A DNA stretch of 64,000 nt from Stackebrandtia albiflava. GTDB lineage: Bacteria; Actinomycetota; Actinomycetes; Mycobacteriales; Micromonosporaceae. A program made the position numbers and the translations under genes. The notes under the pieces are model-generated. The model was not told the origin of the DNA, ran no database searches, and saw only the letters and a list, made by a program, of their open reading frames with translations. Below, in pieces: positions 33,756-41,900 of the stretch (position 1 is the first letter of the stretch; the number at the start of each line of letters is the position of its first letter). The stretch is taken from assembly GCF_007994225.1 (NCBI RefSeq), contig NZ_VLLL01000005.1, forward strand, positions 624,359 through 688,358, in the 5' to 3' direction.

Positions 33756-33785
33756 GGGCGGGGCATCCGAAGGGGTGCCCCGCCC
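33756..33785 (+). terminator. Hairpin after module 1
   Basis: GGGCGGGGCA and TGCCCCGCCC form perfect 10-base arms with a ten-base loop, 13 bases after the stop. There is no T-run. It separates the two modules, so the second probably has its own promoter in the remaining 100 bp. Confidence 0.6.
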
Positions 33786-33883
33786 TCGTCGTGTCCGGAC
33801 ATCGTCCGTTCGGCCCACGTGCACCAGGTGCGGTCGGCACGTCTTCCCCGGTGACGATCACACGGCTACCGTGGGAGGTGCCC

Positions 33884-34423
33884 TTGAGAACGCAGGCCGT
33901 CGAGCCTCGCGCCCAGAGACCATCCGTACCAGACGATCCCGTGGACGAGTTCCGGCAGTTCGTCGCCGGTCACGCCGCCGCACTGCTGCGGTCGGCGTAC
34001 CTGCTGACGGGCGACAGGCAGCTCGCCGAGGACCTGGTACAGGACGCGCTGGCGCGGACCCACATGGCGTGGCACAGGCTCAAGGACGTCGGCAACGCGT
34101 CCGCCTACGCCCGGAAGGTCATGTACCACCTACAGGTGAGCTGGTGGCGGCGGCGCAGAGTCGCCGAGACACTCACCGACACCGCACCGGTCATCGCCGC
34201 ACCCGGTCGGGACACCGCCCTCGAACTCTCGGTGCGGGCGGCGTTGCTGAAGTTGACCGCGGGTCAACGGGCGGTGATCGTGTTGCGGTTCTTCGAGGAC
34301 CTGACGGAGGCCGAGACGGCGAAGGCCCTCGGCGTATCGAAGTCCACAGTGCATTTCAAGAGCGAGGCGGCGTTCCGGCGGCTCGCCAGACTGGTTCCGG
34401 AACTGGAAGGAGAACGGGGATGA
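33884..34423 (+). CDS. SigE-family ECF sigma factor, module 2
   Basis: Factor of 179 residues, paralogous along its length to the module 1 sigma factor. Region 2 carries ALLRSAYLLTGDRQLAEDLVQDALARTH; region 4 has LTAGQRAVIVLRFFEDLTEAETAKALGVS and the recognition helix STVHFKSEAAFRRL. The recognition helix differs clearly from module 1, so the promoters recognised probably differ. TTG 33884 is used because GGGAGGTG ends just upstream; a GTG six bases earlier is possible. ATGA overlap with the next gene. Confidence 0.88.
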   Translation: MRTQAVEPRAQRPSVPDDPVDEFRQFVAGHAAALLRSAYLLTGDRQLAEDLVQDALARTHMAWHRLKDVGNASAYARKVMYHLQVSWWRRRRVAETLTDTAPVIAAPGRDTALELSVRAALLKLTAGQRAVIVLRFFEDLTEAETAKALGVSKSTVHFKSEAAFRRLARLVPELEGERG

Positions 34424-35655
34424 ATCGACGACTCTCCCAGGTCCTGCGCGACGGCACCGTGGACCTGACGGTTCCGGACTTCGCCGACGTCGTCATCGCC
34501 CGCAGCGGCCGAATGCGCCGATCCCGGCGGCTGTCGGCGGTCGCGGCGGCCACCGCCCTGGTGGTGGGCGTCGTCGGCGCCACCTTCACCGTCAGGGCGT
34601 TGACCGATCCGGGTGATCCCGGTGGGACCCTCGCGGGACAGTTCCAGTACACCACCGAACCCACCGGCGCGGTCGCGAGCGAACTCACGGAGTGGACGGC
34701 ACTGCCCGACCGGCTGGTGTACGCCAACTACGACACCAATCCGCCCGCGACGGCCACCGTGGTGACCCCCGACGCGGTGGAATCGGTCGTACTGCCGTAC
34801 CCGGCCACCGGGCCCGGTGACCTGTACTGGAAGGCGTCACCCAACGGCCGTAACCTGGCCGCGGTCACGCCCGAGGGCCTGCACGTCGGTGCCCTCGACG
34901 AGACCGCCGATCCACTGGTCTATCCGGCGACGACGCTGTGCACGCCGTTCACCTGGTCGCCGGATTCGGCGAAACTGGTCATCGGTGACTGCGCCGACGA
35001 GTCGATCTCGCTCGTCGTGGTCGATGCGATCAGCGGGTCGGTCACCGTGATCGACACCGCGATGCCGTCGGTGCCGCCCGATTCGAGCCACCAGGTCTCA
35101 GCACTGTGGACGGCCGACGCCGGGAACATGGTGTGGGGCAACACGGCGCAGGGGTACGTCATCGCCGACGCAGACGGCACCGATCCCCGGCCCTTCGACG
35201 CCGGCGGGCTGCCCACCGACCCCGCCGAGATCTACCCGGCCGAACTGTTGGAGGTCCGCGACGCCGACGGTCCACCCAGGAGCGTCATCTCGGCGATCTC
35301 CGCCGACGGGTCCCGGGTGTGCCACGAGGTGTGGTTCGGCGACGACCCGATGATGCCCGAGCCGTTGCCGCCGATGGGTGAGGAGGCCGGCTGTAACTAT
35401 CTGCTGGACGTCCCCACCGGCCGGGCCGTCGATCTGGGTGACGCGTGGTACACGGCGGTCATCGGAATCAGTGCGCACGGCCAGATCCTCACCCGGAGTG
35501 TGGTGGGCAAGACCGACGAGGCGAAGCTGGTGGAACTGCGGGACGCGAACGGCCGGGTGATCGACGGCTTCGCCGAGACCGTCGTCCCGGGCGGCGACGG
35601 TCAGGCCAAGGGGAGTCAGAACATGTTGATGACCCTGTACGGCCACACGGACTGA
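34420..35655 (+). CDS. Membrane-anchored beta-propeller-like partner, module 2
   Basis: Protein of 411 residues with the same plan as the module 1 partner: a cytosolic head (RRLSQVLRDGTVDLTVPDF), one membrane helix (about 38-58), and an outer propeller-like domain with FTWSPDSAKLVIGDC, NMVWGNTAQGYVIADADGTDP and SVISAISADGSRVCHE. Two Cys pairs of the outer domain (CTPF/GDC and VCHE/AGCNYLL) recur at matching places in both proteins, perhaps as disulfides. The coupling to a sigma gene suggests a role in controlling it; not shown. A terminator-like hairpin follows. Confidence 0.75.
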   Translation: MNRRLSQVLRDGTVDLTVPDFADVVIARSGRMRRSRRLSAVAAATALVVGVVGATFTVRALTDPGDPGGTLAGQFQYTTEPTGAVASELTEWTALPDRLVYANYDTNPPATATVVTPDAVESVVLPYPATGPGDLYWKASPNGRNLAAVTPEGLHVGALDETADPLVYPATTLCTPFTWSPDSAKLVIGDCADESISLVVVDAISGSVTVIDTAMPSVPPDSSHQVSALWTADAGNMVWGNTAQGYVIADADGTDPRPFDAGGLPTDPAEIYPAELLEVRDADGPPRSVISAISADGSRVCHEVWFGDDPMMPEPLPPMGEEAGCNYLLDVPTGRAVDLGDAWYTAVIGISAHGQILTRSVVGKTDEAKLVELRDANGRVIDGFAETVVPGGDGQAKGSQNMLMTLYGHTD

Positions 35656-35662
35656 CCGAACC

Positions 35663-35690
35663 GGTGGGGTCACTCACGGGTGGCCCCACC
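35663..35690. terminator. Hairpin between module 2 and the convergent TIGR03086 gene
   Basis: GGTGGGG and CCCCACC pair in perfect 7-base arms, with a 14-base loop. It lies between two convergent stops and may serve both. Confidence 0.5.
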
Positions 35691-35695
35691 GCGCG

Positions 35696-36322
35696 TCAGT
35701 CGGTCTGTACCGTCTCGTCGCCGGTGGACGACGGCGACCAGTCCGGGGAACGGCCCAGCATGGCGAGTATCCGGGGGAGGGGGGCGGCGTCGTCCGGCTG
35801 CGGGACGCCCGGCCGGAACGCGGCGTTCGGTTGCAGCCGACCGGGACCGTCCGGCACCGCCCGGGCCACCTTCAGCACCGCGGCGGTGAGGTCGTCGTCG
35901 AACTCCACCGGGACGCCGATCGACACCGCGACGTCCCAGCCGTGAACCATGGTGTCGAGCAGGTGGAAGCCGACCGCCTGCTGTGGCGGAAACGGTCGTT
36001 CCCGCGAGAACTCGGCGAGCCACCAGCCGCGCGTGGCGGCGTCGGGTTGGGCGAACGCCTGCAACAGGTCGGCGGACACCGCGCGGTGGTCACCGGCGGG
36101 GTCCTGGCCGACCGGCCAGTCGGCCCACACGTCCAAGGTCGGCCCGGTGCCCCGCGCCGCCGCAGCGAAACCACGGTTCTGTCCGATCATGTGGGCGAGT
36201 AGCTGGCGCAGATCCCAACCGGCACAAGGTGTCGGAACATCCAAGAGGTCTGCCGTCACCTTGTCGACAATGGAGTCGGTCACTTCGGTGGTGCGGCGAT
36301 GGAATTCAAGTAGGTCGATCAC
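35696..36322 (-). CDS. TIGR03086-type metal-binding protein (mycothiol-dependent isomerase fold)
   Basis: Protein of 208 residues with a DinB-like four-helix bundle. Metal ligand candidates are the His of LLAHMIGQN and the two His of GFHLLDTMVHGWDVA, matching the three-His site of maleylpyruvate isomerase-like proteins. These often use mycothiol in actinobacteria. The substrate is unknown. ATG 36322; no strong ribosome site seen. Tail-to-tail with module 2 across a hairpin. Confidence 0.82.
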   Translation of the reverse strand: MIDLLEFHRRTTEVTDSIVDKVTADLLDVPTPCAGWDLRQLLAHMIGQNRGFAAAARGTGPTLDVWADWPVGQDPAGDHRAVSADLLQAFAQPDAATRGWWLAEFSRERPFPPQQAVGFHLLDTMVHGWDVAVSIGVPVEFDDDLTAAVLKVARAVPDGPGRLQPNAAFRPGVPQPDDAAPLPRILAMLGRSPDWSPSSTGDETVQTD

Positions 36323-36417
36323 CGGCTCATGGTACCGGCGGTCGTGGGCGGCGGCGGTGCCCCGAGACGGTCATCGACCGCGACCGGCCACGCCGCCGCC
36401 CACGCGCGCCTCCGACC

Positions 36418-37263
36418 TCAGACGGCGGGTTTGCGGCCGATGTGGACGCTCTCGGCGGCGAGGTAGAACAGGTCCTCCCGGTGCCCGAGCCACACCTCGT
36501 CGTCGGGGTCCAGCAGCCTCCGCCACACCGCCAGGTCGGCCGGTTCGATGAACTCCTCCGACCACTCCACCTGTTTGGCCAGGCCCCGAAGCACGTGGTC
36601 GAGGTCGGCGCCCTCCAGGGGCGCGGGCTTGTCGAACAGTACGTTGCGGGTGTGGATGTCGACGAGCCCGGCGTTGCGCAGCCCGATCGGCCAGCCGTAC
36701 GGCATCGGTGAGGCGTCGGCCATCCGGCGCCGGTAGTTCTCGTGCTTGGCGGCGGCGAGTCGGTGCTGGATCCCCGGTTCGCCCACCCCCAGATAGGCGG
36801 GCAGGTTCGCGACCGTAGTGCCGCCCTCCGCGACGGCCAGGACGCCGTCCTCCGCCAGGACCGCGGCCAACGTCCGCAACGCGGCCTGTTCGTCGTCGGC
36901 GTGGTGCAGCGCGCCACGCGCCCAGATCAGGTCCGGTGCGCCCCCGGCCTGTTCACGGATCCGCGTCGCGTCGTCCTCGAACGAGGCGACCGCGAACGTG
37001 ATCGCGGGATGCTCCTGCGCGGCCCGCGCGAAGACCTCGGCGTGGGCGTCGACACCGGCGATCCGGGTGGTCAGGTCCCGGCGCGTGGCCTCGGTGTGCA
37101 ACGCCACCGCCATCCCCGCGCCGCCGCAACCGAAGTCGACGGCCAGCCGATCGCCGTCGCGCAGCAGTTCCCGGGCCATCAACCGGTAGAAGTCGGCGTC
37201 GCCGTGCGCACCGGAGGCCAGGTGAGCGGCCTCCGCGGCCCAGTCGAATCCCTCGTCGGACAT
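36418..37263 (-). CDS. SAM-dependent methyltransferase
   Basis: Class I methyltransferase of 281 residues. Motif I is AVDFGCGGAGMAVAL (about 42-56), with ITFAVASFEDDA as the acidic/adenine loop and IWARGALHHADDEQAAL as motif IV. The C-terminal part is helical and rich in charged residues. The substrate is unknown. The start is ATG 37263 because GAAGGG is six bases upstream; ATG 37269 would be too close to it. It lies downstream of a small basic gene and its terminator. Confidence 0.8.
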   Translation of the reverse strand: MSDEGFDWAAEAAHLASGAHGDADFYRLMARELLRDGDRLAVDFGCGGAGMAVALHTEATRRDLTTRIAGVDAHAEVFARAAQEHPAITFAVASFEDDATRIREQAGGAPDLIWARGALHHADDEQAALRTLAAVLAEDGVLAVAEGGTTVANLPAYLGVGEPGIQHRLAAAKHENYRRRMADASPMPYGWPIGLRNAGLVDIHTRNVLFDKPAPLEGADLDHVLRGLAKQVEWSEEFIEPADLAVWRRLLDPDDEVWLGHREDLFYLAAESVHIGRKPAV

Positions 37264-37287
37264 GTCCATCCCTTCATTCACGACGGC

Positions 37288-37317
37288 GGCCCGCGACCGT
37301 GAGTACGGTCGCGGGCC
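37288..37317 (-). terminator. Terminator of the small basic protein gene
   Basis: Perfect 13-base arms (37288-37300 and 37305-37317) with a four-base loop, 14 bases after the stop of the gene on this strand. The next gene's ribosome site follows soon after, so it sits in its leader. Confidence 0.65.
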
Positions 37318-37331
37318 GTTCCACGATCGGA

Positions 37332-37562
37332 TCAACCGCTCTTGCGGTTGGTGAATTCCTTGTGACCGGCGATCTTGACGTCCTTGGGAGTGAAACCGGA
37401 ACGGTCCACGCCGTGCTGCACGCCCTTGACCTTGTTCTTGCCCTTGTTGCGCTTGGCGGCGCGGCGCTCCGCCCGGTTCATGGGCTCCGGTTGTTCCTCC
37501 GTCGCGTCGGTGTCCGACTGCGGGGGTTCGTGGTCCTCGGTGAGGTCGTGGGTGTCGTTCAT
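37332..37562 (-). CDS. Small charged protein of unknown function
   Basis: Protein of 76 residues. The first 30 residues are acidic (NDTHDLTEDHEPPQSDTDATEEQPEP in type), and the middle is strongly basic (NRAERRAAKRNKGKNK), a layout that suggests nucleic-acid or ribosome contact. I do not recognise a family. There is no membrane segment. GAGGAGAA lies before ATG 37562, and a strong terminator follows the stop, so it has its own transcript end. No other gene is close upstream; 262 bp of apparently empty sequence lies before it. Confidence 0.65.
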   Translation of the reverse strand: MNDTHDLTEDHEPPQSDTDATEEQPEPMNRAERRAAKRNKGKNKVKGVQHGVDRSGFTPKDVKIAGHKEFTNRKSG

Positions 37563-37824
37563 GGTGGTTCTCCTCGAAACTGAGCGGGCGCGTGACCGTC
37601 ACCGGATACGCCCGGGAGGTTGACAACGGCGTGAATCGGTCGGAACGTCCACCACGGGGGAGACGGTCCGTCCTGCGCTCAGATCATCCACATGCTGCGA
37701 ACCCTAGCAGCCGCCCGCGCGACCGGCACCTCGGATACGCGCTTCGGCGGCCCGATCGCCGGCACCGCGAACGACATGCGGGCCGCCGACCTGCGAAGAC
37801 GCCCACGGCCGTGTGACGCGCGGC

Positions 37825-38334
37825 TCAGCCCGCCAGCGCCCGTTCCGCCGACTCCGCGGCCTCCGGAGTGAACATGACCAACCGGGCCACCGCGACCTCG
37901 GTGACCGCCGCGCGCAACTCCGCGACCGCCTGGGCGACCGCGTCGTCGACCGGCCAGCCGTAGATGCCCGCCGAGATCAGCGGGAACGCCACGGACCGGG
38001 CACCCAACTCGTCCGCGACCGCCAGGCTCCGCCGATAGCAGGACCGCAGCAGCTCCGAGCGGTCCTCGGTGGGGGAGTACACCGGGCCGACCGTGTGGAC
38101 GACCCACTTCGCGGGCAGCCTGCCCGCCGTCGTGGCGACCGCGTCTCCGGTCGCCAGCCCACCGCCCAGGTGCCCGGCCCGCAGCCTGCGGCATTCGGCC
38201 AGGATCTCCGGACCGCCGGCACGGTGGATCGCACCGTCCACACCGCCACCGCCCAACAGGGACGAGTTGGCCGCGTTGACGACGGCGTCGACGTGTTCCC
38301 GAGTGATGTCGCCTCGGACGCTCTCGATTCGCAC
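37825..38334 (-). CDS. Macrodomain ADP-ribosyl hydrolase (YmdB-like)
   Basis: Macrodomain of 169 residues. The ADP-ribose site is shown by GDITREHVDAVVNAANSSL, the glycine-rich GGGGVDGAIHRAGG, and the phosphate loop PLISAGIYGWP. Such enzymes remove O-acetyl-ADP-ribose or mono-ADP-ribose. GTG 38334 has GAGAGGGTG ahead. Downstream of the GNAT gene by 12 bp, so both, and perhaps lhr further up, may be transcribed together. Confidence 0.92.
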   Translation of the reverse strand: MRIESVRGDITREHVDAVVNAANSSLLGGGGVDGAIHRAGGPEILAECRRLRAGHLGGGLATGDAVATTAGRLPAKWVVHTVGPVYSPTEDRSELLRSCYRRSLAVADELGARSVAFPLISAGIYGWPVDDAVAQAVAELRAAVTEVAVARLVMFTPEAAESAERALAG

Positions 38335-38346
38335 GCGGTCACCCTC

Positions 38347-38901
38347 TCACACCGCGCCGTCCGGCTCCCCCGGCGCGGCGTCCCGCCACTCGCGGGCGAG
38401 CAGCCCGTAGACCTCGGAGTCCCGCCAGCCGTCCCGCAGCCGCATCGTCTCCCGCAGCAGGCCCTCCCGGCGCATCCCCAACCGCCGCAGTACCGCCGCC
38501 GAGGCGGTGTTCCGGGGATCGCAGGTTCCGTAGACACGGTGCAGCCGCAGCGCGTCGAACCCGACGCGCAGCAGTTCACGACCGATCCCGGTCCCCAGGC
38601 CGACGCCCCAGTGGTCCGGATGCACCAGGTACTGGATTTCGCCCTGACGGTGTACCCGGTCCCGGATCCGCAGCTCACCGGAACCGATCACCTCACCGTG
38701 CCACTCGGCGACGTAGACCCGGCGGACCGGCGGCTCGGCGAGCCAGGCGGTGGCGGCCACGGTGGTGAACCGTCGCGAGTCCTCCTCGGTGTTGGGGCCC
38801 CACGCCTGGTACCGGCACACTTCGGGGCGGCTGCCCCACGAGTGGACCGCACGCCAGTCTTCGATCCCCATCGGACGCAGCCGCAACGCGGTGTTCGCCA
38901 T
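38347..38901 (-). CDS. GNAT-family N-acetyltransferase (RimJ/RimL-like)
   Basis: Acetyltransferase of 184 residues. The acetyl-CoA loop is HWGVGLGTGIGRELLR (about 96-111), followed by LHRVYGTCDPRNTASAAVLRRLGM, both typical of RimJ/RimL-type enzymes that modify N termini or small amines. The substrate is unknown. ATG 38901, no clear ribosome site; lies 22 bp after lhr and just before the macrodomain gene. Confidence 0.88.
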   Translation of the reverse strand: MANTALRLRPMGIEDWRAVHSWGSRPEVCRYQAWGPNTEEDSRRFTTVAATAWLAEPPVRRVYVAEWHGEVIGSGELRIRDRVHRQGEIQYLVHPDHWGVGLGTGIGRELLRVGFDALRLHRVYGTCDPRNTASAAVLRRLGMRREGLLRETMRLRDGWRDSEVYGLLAREWRDAAPGEPDGAV

Positions 38902-38923
38902 CGTGTGAGTATGCGCCCGGGCG

Positions 38924-41900
38924 TCACGCCAGGCGCAACCCCCGGGGCGTCACGCGGAAACCGGCGTCCGTCAGGGGCTCCACGACCTCGGACTCGTGAA
39001 CCGGCGCACCGTCGACCTGTTCGACGGAGAGCTTCGGCAGCCGCAGGTCCTCGGCGGCCCGGGCGAGTGCCCGCCCCGCCTGCCGGTGGACGGCCGGGTC
39101 GTCGGTGAACAACAGCAGCGACCGTCCGCCGCGTTCCACGAACCACGCGAGTTCCCCGTCGCACAACACCACGAGCGCACCGGCCTTGCGGCCCGGACGG
39201 TGCCCGGTGGCGCCGGACGGCCACGGTCGTCCGGCACCGAAGGGGTTGGCCGGGTCGGTCGCCGCCAGCACGACCGCGCCCTGTGCCTCGGTGGCGCGCA
39301 ACGCGTCGACCGCGGCGGTCTCGGCGAACTGGGCCGCGCCCGCGCCCGACACGAAGTATCCCCGGCGGACACCGCCGCGCGCCTCCAGCGCCGACAGCAC
39401 CGGGTACAGCCCCGCGAACCCGGCGGACCGTCCCGCCGGGGCACCGCCGACCACCACGCCGTGCCGGTCCAACAGGGCCGAGGTGGTGGCGAGCGCGCGT
39501 TCGGTCGGGTCGGTCTCCACCTGCGGCAGCCGGTACCAGCGGCCCGAGGCGGCGGGCGGGGCCGGGGCGGCGAGGCGGCGGGCCGCGCGGAGCCGACCGG
39601 TCCGGCCCCGTCCCGCCGCGGAGCCCGGCGAACCCGCCGGCCGGGAACCACCGGCCAGTCGCGACCGCAACGGTCCGAGTGTGTCGTTGGAGATCCAACC
39701 GCCCCACAGCAGGTCCCACAGCACCACGAGCAGTCCGGAGTCGTCGGTGACGTCGGCCAGCTCCTCGGCCAGTCCGCGGAAGAACCGTGCCTCACCCAGT
39801 GCGGAGAGGACCGTGCGGTGGAGGTCGGTGGGTGCCGCCGACTCGTCCGGAACCGGGAGCAGCAGGGCGGCGGCGTCGGCGTACGCGAGGTGTACCCAGC
39901 CGTCGTTGCCGGGCAGCGCACCGCCACCCGTCCACACCAGGTCGCCCGATCCGGTGAGTTCATCGAGCCACGCCGGTGCGTAACCGGAGACGCGCGACGG
40001 CAGCATCAGGCTCTCCAGGGCCGACGCGGGCAGGGCCACCCCCTGGAGCCGTTCGACGGCCTCGGCGACCGCGTCCACGCCGGTGGACTTCCCGCCGATC
40101 CCCTGCCACCTCGACAGGAAGGCGGTGTACCGGGCGGCGGACACCGGCGCGATCTCGGCGCGCAGCGCCGCCAAGGTCTTGCGGCGCAACAACCTGAGGA
40201 CCTCGACGCCGCACCATTGCAGCGGTGCGGTGGGCGTGTCGTCGCCGGTGAACCGGCCGTGCGTCACCACGGCGTCGGCGTCGAGCCGGTGCAGTGCCGC
40301 GGTCACCTGGGACTCGGGTAGGCCGAAACGGCCGGCGGCGTCCGACGCCGCGAACGGTCCCCGGCACCGGGCGTACCGGGCGAGGAGGTCGTCCAACGGG
40401 CGCCGCAGGCTCACCAGCAGGGCGTCGGGTACCCGGTCGTCCACCTCCACGCCTAGTGCCTGACGGTATCGGCCGGCGTCCTCCACCGCGATCCACCGCG
40501 CCTCTCCGGCGATCCGCACCGCGACCGCGCGACCGGTCTCGGCGAGGGTCTCGACGTCGGCGGCCGCGATGCCCCGTGAGGTGAACTCGCCGGTCGAGAG
40601 GTCGCCCAGGACCCGGAGCAGTTCGGCGGCGTCCTCCGGGCCGGAGAGTTCCCGGCCGTCACGCCACTGGAGCCAGCGTTCCGCCTCGGCGACGACCGCG
40701 GGGTCTAGTGCCCGGTGCTCCTCGCCGAGAAGGCTGTCCAACAGCCCGGAGTTGAGCGCCGCGACCCGGCGTTCGGCCAGTGGCTGGTCGTCGCCGTACA
40801 GGTTCGCGGCGACGTAGGACGACAACATGCTCTGCGCGAACGGGGACGGCTTCTCGGTCACCGTCTCGACGCCGCGCACCCGCCCGTCGGCGAGGCCCGC
40901 CATCAGTCCGGTGAGCTCGGGGATGTCGAAGTACTCCTCCAGGCACTCGCGTGCCGCCTCGGCGGTGATGGGGAAGTCGTCGAACTCCCGCGCGACCGCG
41001 AAGAGCTGCCCGGCCCGCTGCCGTTGCTGCCACAACGGTTGGCGGCGTTGCACCGCGCGGCGGGGGAGCAGCAGCGCCCGGGCGGCGCACTCCCGGAACC
41101 GGGCCGCGAACAGCGCCGAGGTGGGGAGTTCGTCGGTGACGATGCGGCGGACGTCGTCGGGCGCGAAGCCCAGCAGGGAGAGCCCCGGCGGGTCGGGCAT
41201 GTCGGGCAGCCGCGCCATGATGCCGTCGTCCAGAGCCAACACGTGCGGGTCGATGCCGTAGGCGTCGCGCAGCCGCGCGGCGATCGCCAACGCCCACGGA
41301 CGGTTCACCCGCGCCCCCAGTACACAGTGGATGACGAGGCGCCAGTCCCCGAGCTCGTCGCGGAACCGTTCCAGCACCACCGTGCGGTCGTCGACGACCT
41401 CCCCGGCATGGGCGCGCTGCGCCGCCACGTAACCGGTCACGTTGTCCACGGCCGCCGGATTCAGCCCGGCGCCCTCGGCCCACGACCGGTCCATCTCCCG
41501 GATACGCCGGCCGATCGCCCGCCCCAACTCGGCGGGCCTGCCGAGGTCCTCGCCCTTCCAGAACGGCATCCGCGCCGCCTGCCCCGGAGCGGGCGACACC
41601 AGCACCCTGTCCGGTGTGATCTCCTCGATGCGCCACGACGTCGCACCCAGCGTGAACACGTCCCCGACCCGGGACTCGTACACCATCTCCTCTTCGAGCT
41701 CACCCACCCGTGAACCCCGGCCGCCCGACGACAGGAACACGCCGTACATGCCCCGATCCGGAATCGTCCCCGCGTTCTGCACCGCCACCCGCTGCGCCCC
41801 CGGCCGCGCGGTCAGCCTGCCCGCCACCCTGTCCCACACCAGCTTCGGCCGCAGGCCCGAGAACCCCGTCGAGGGATACCGGCCGGACAACATGTCGAGG

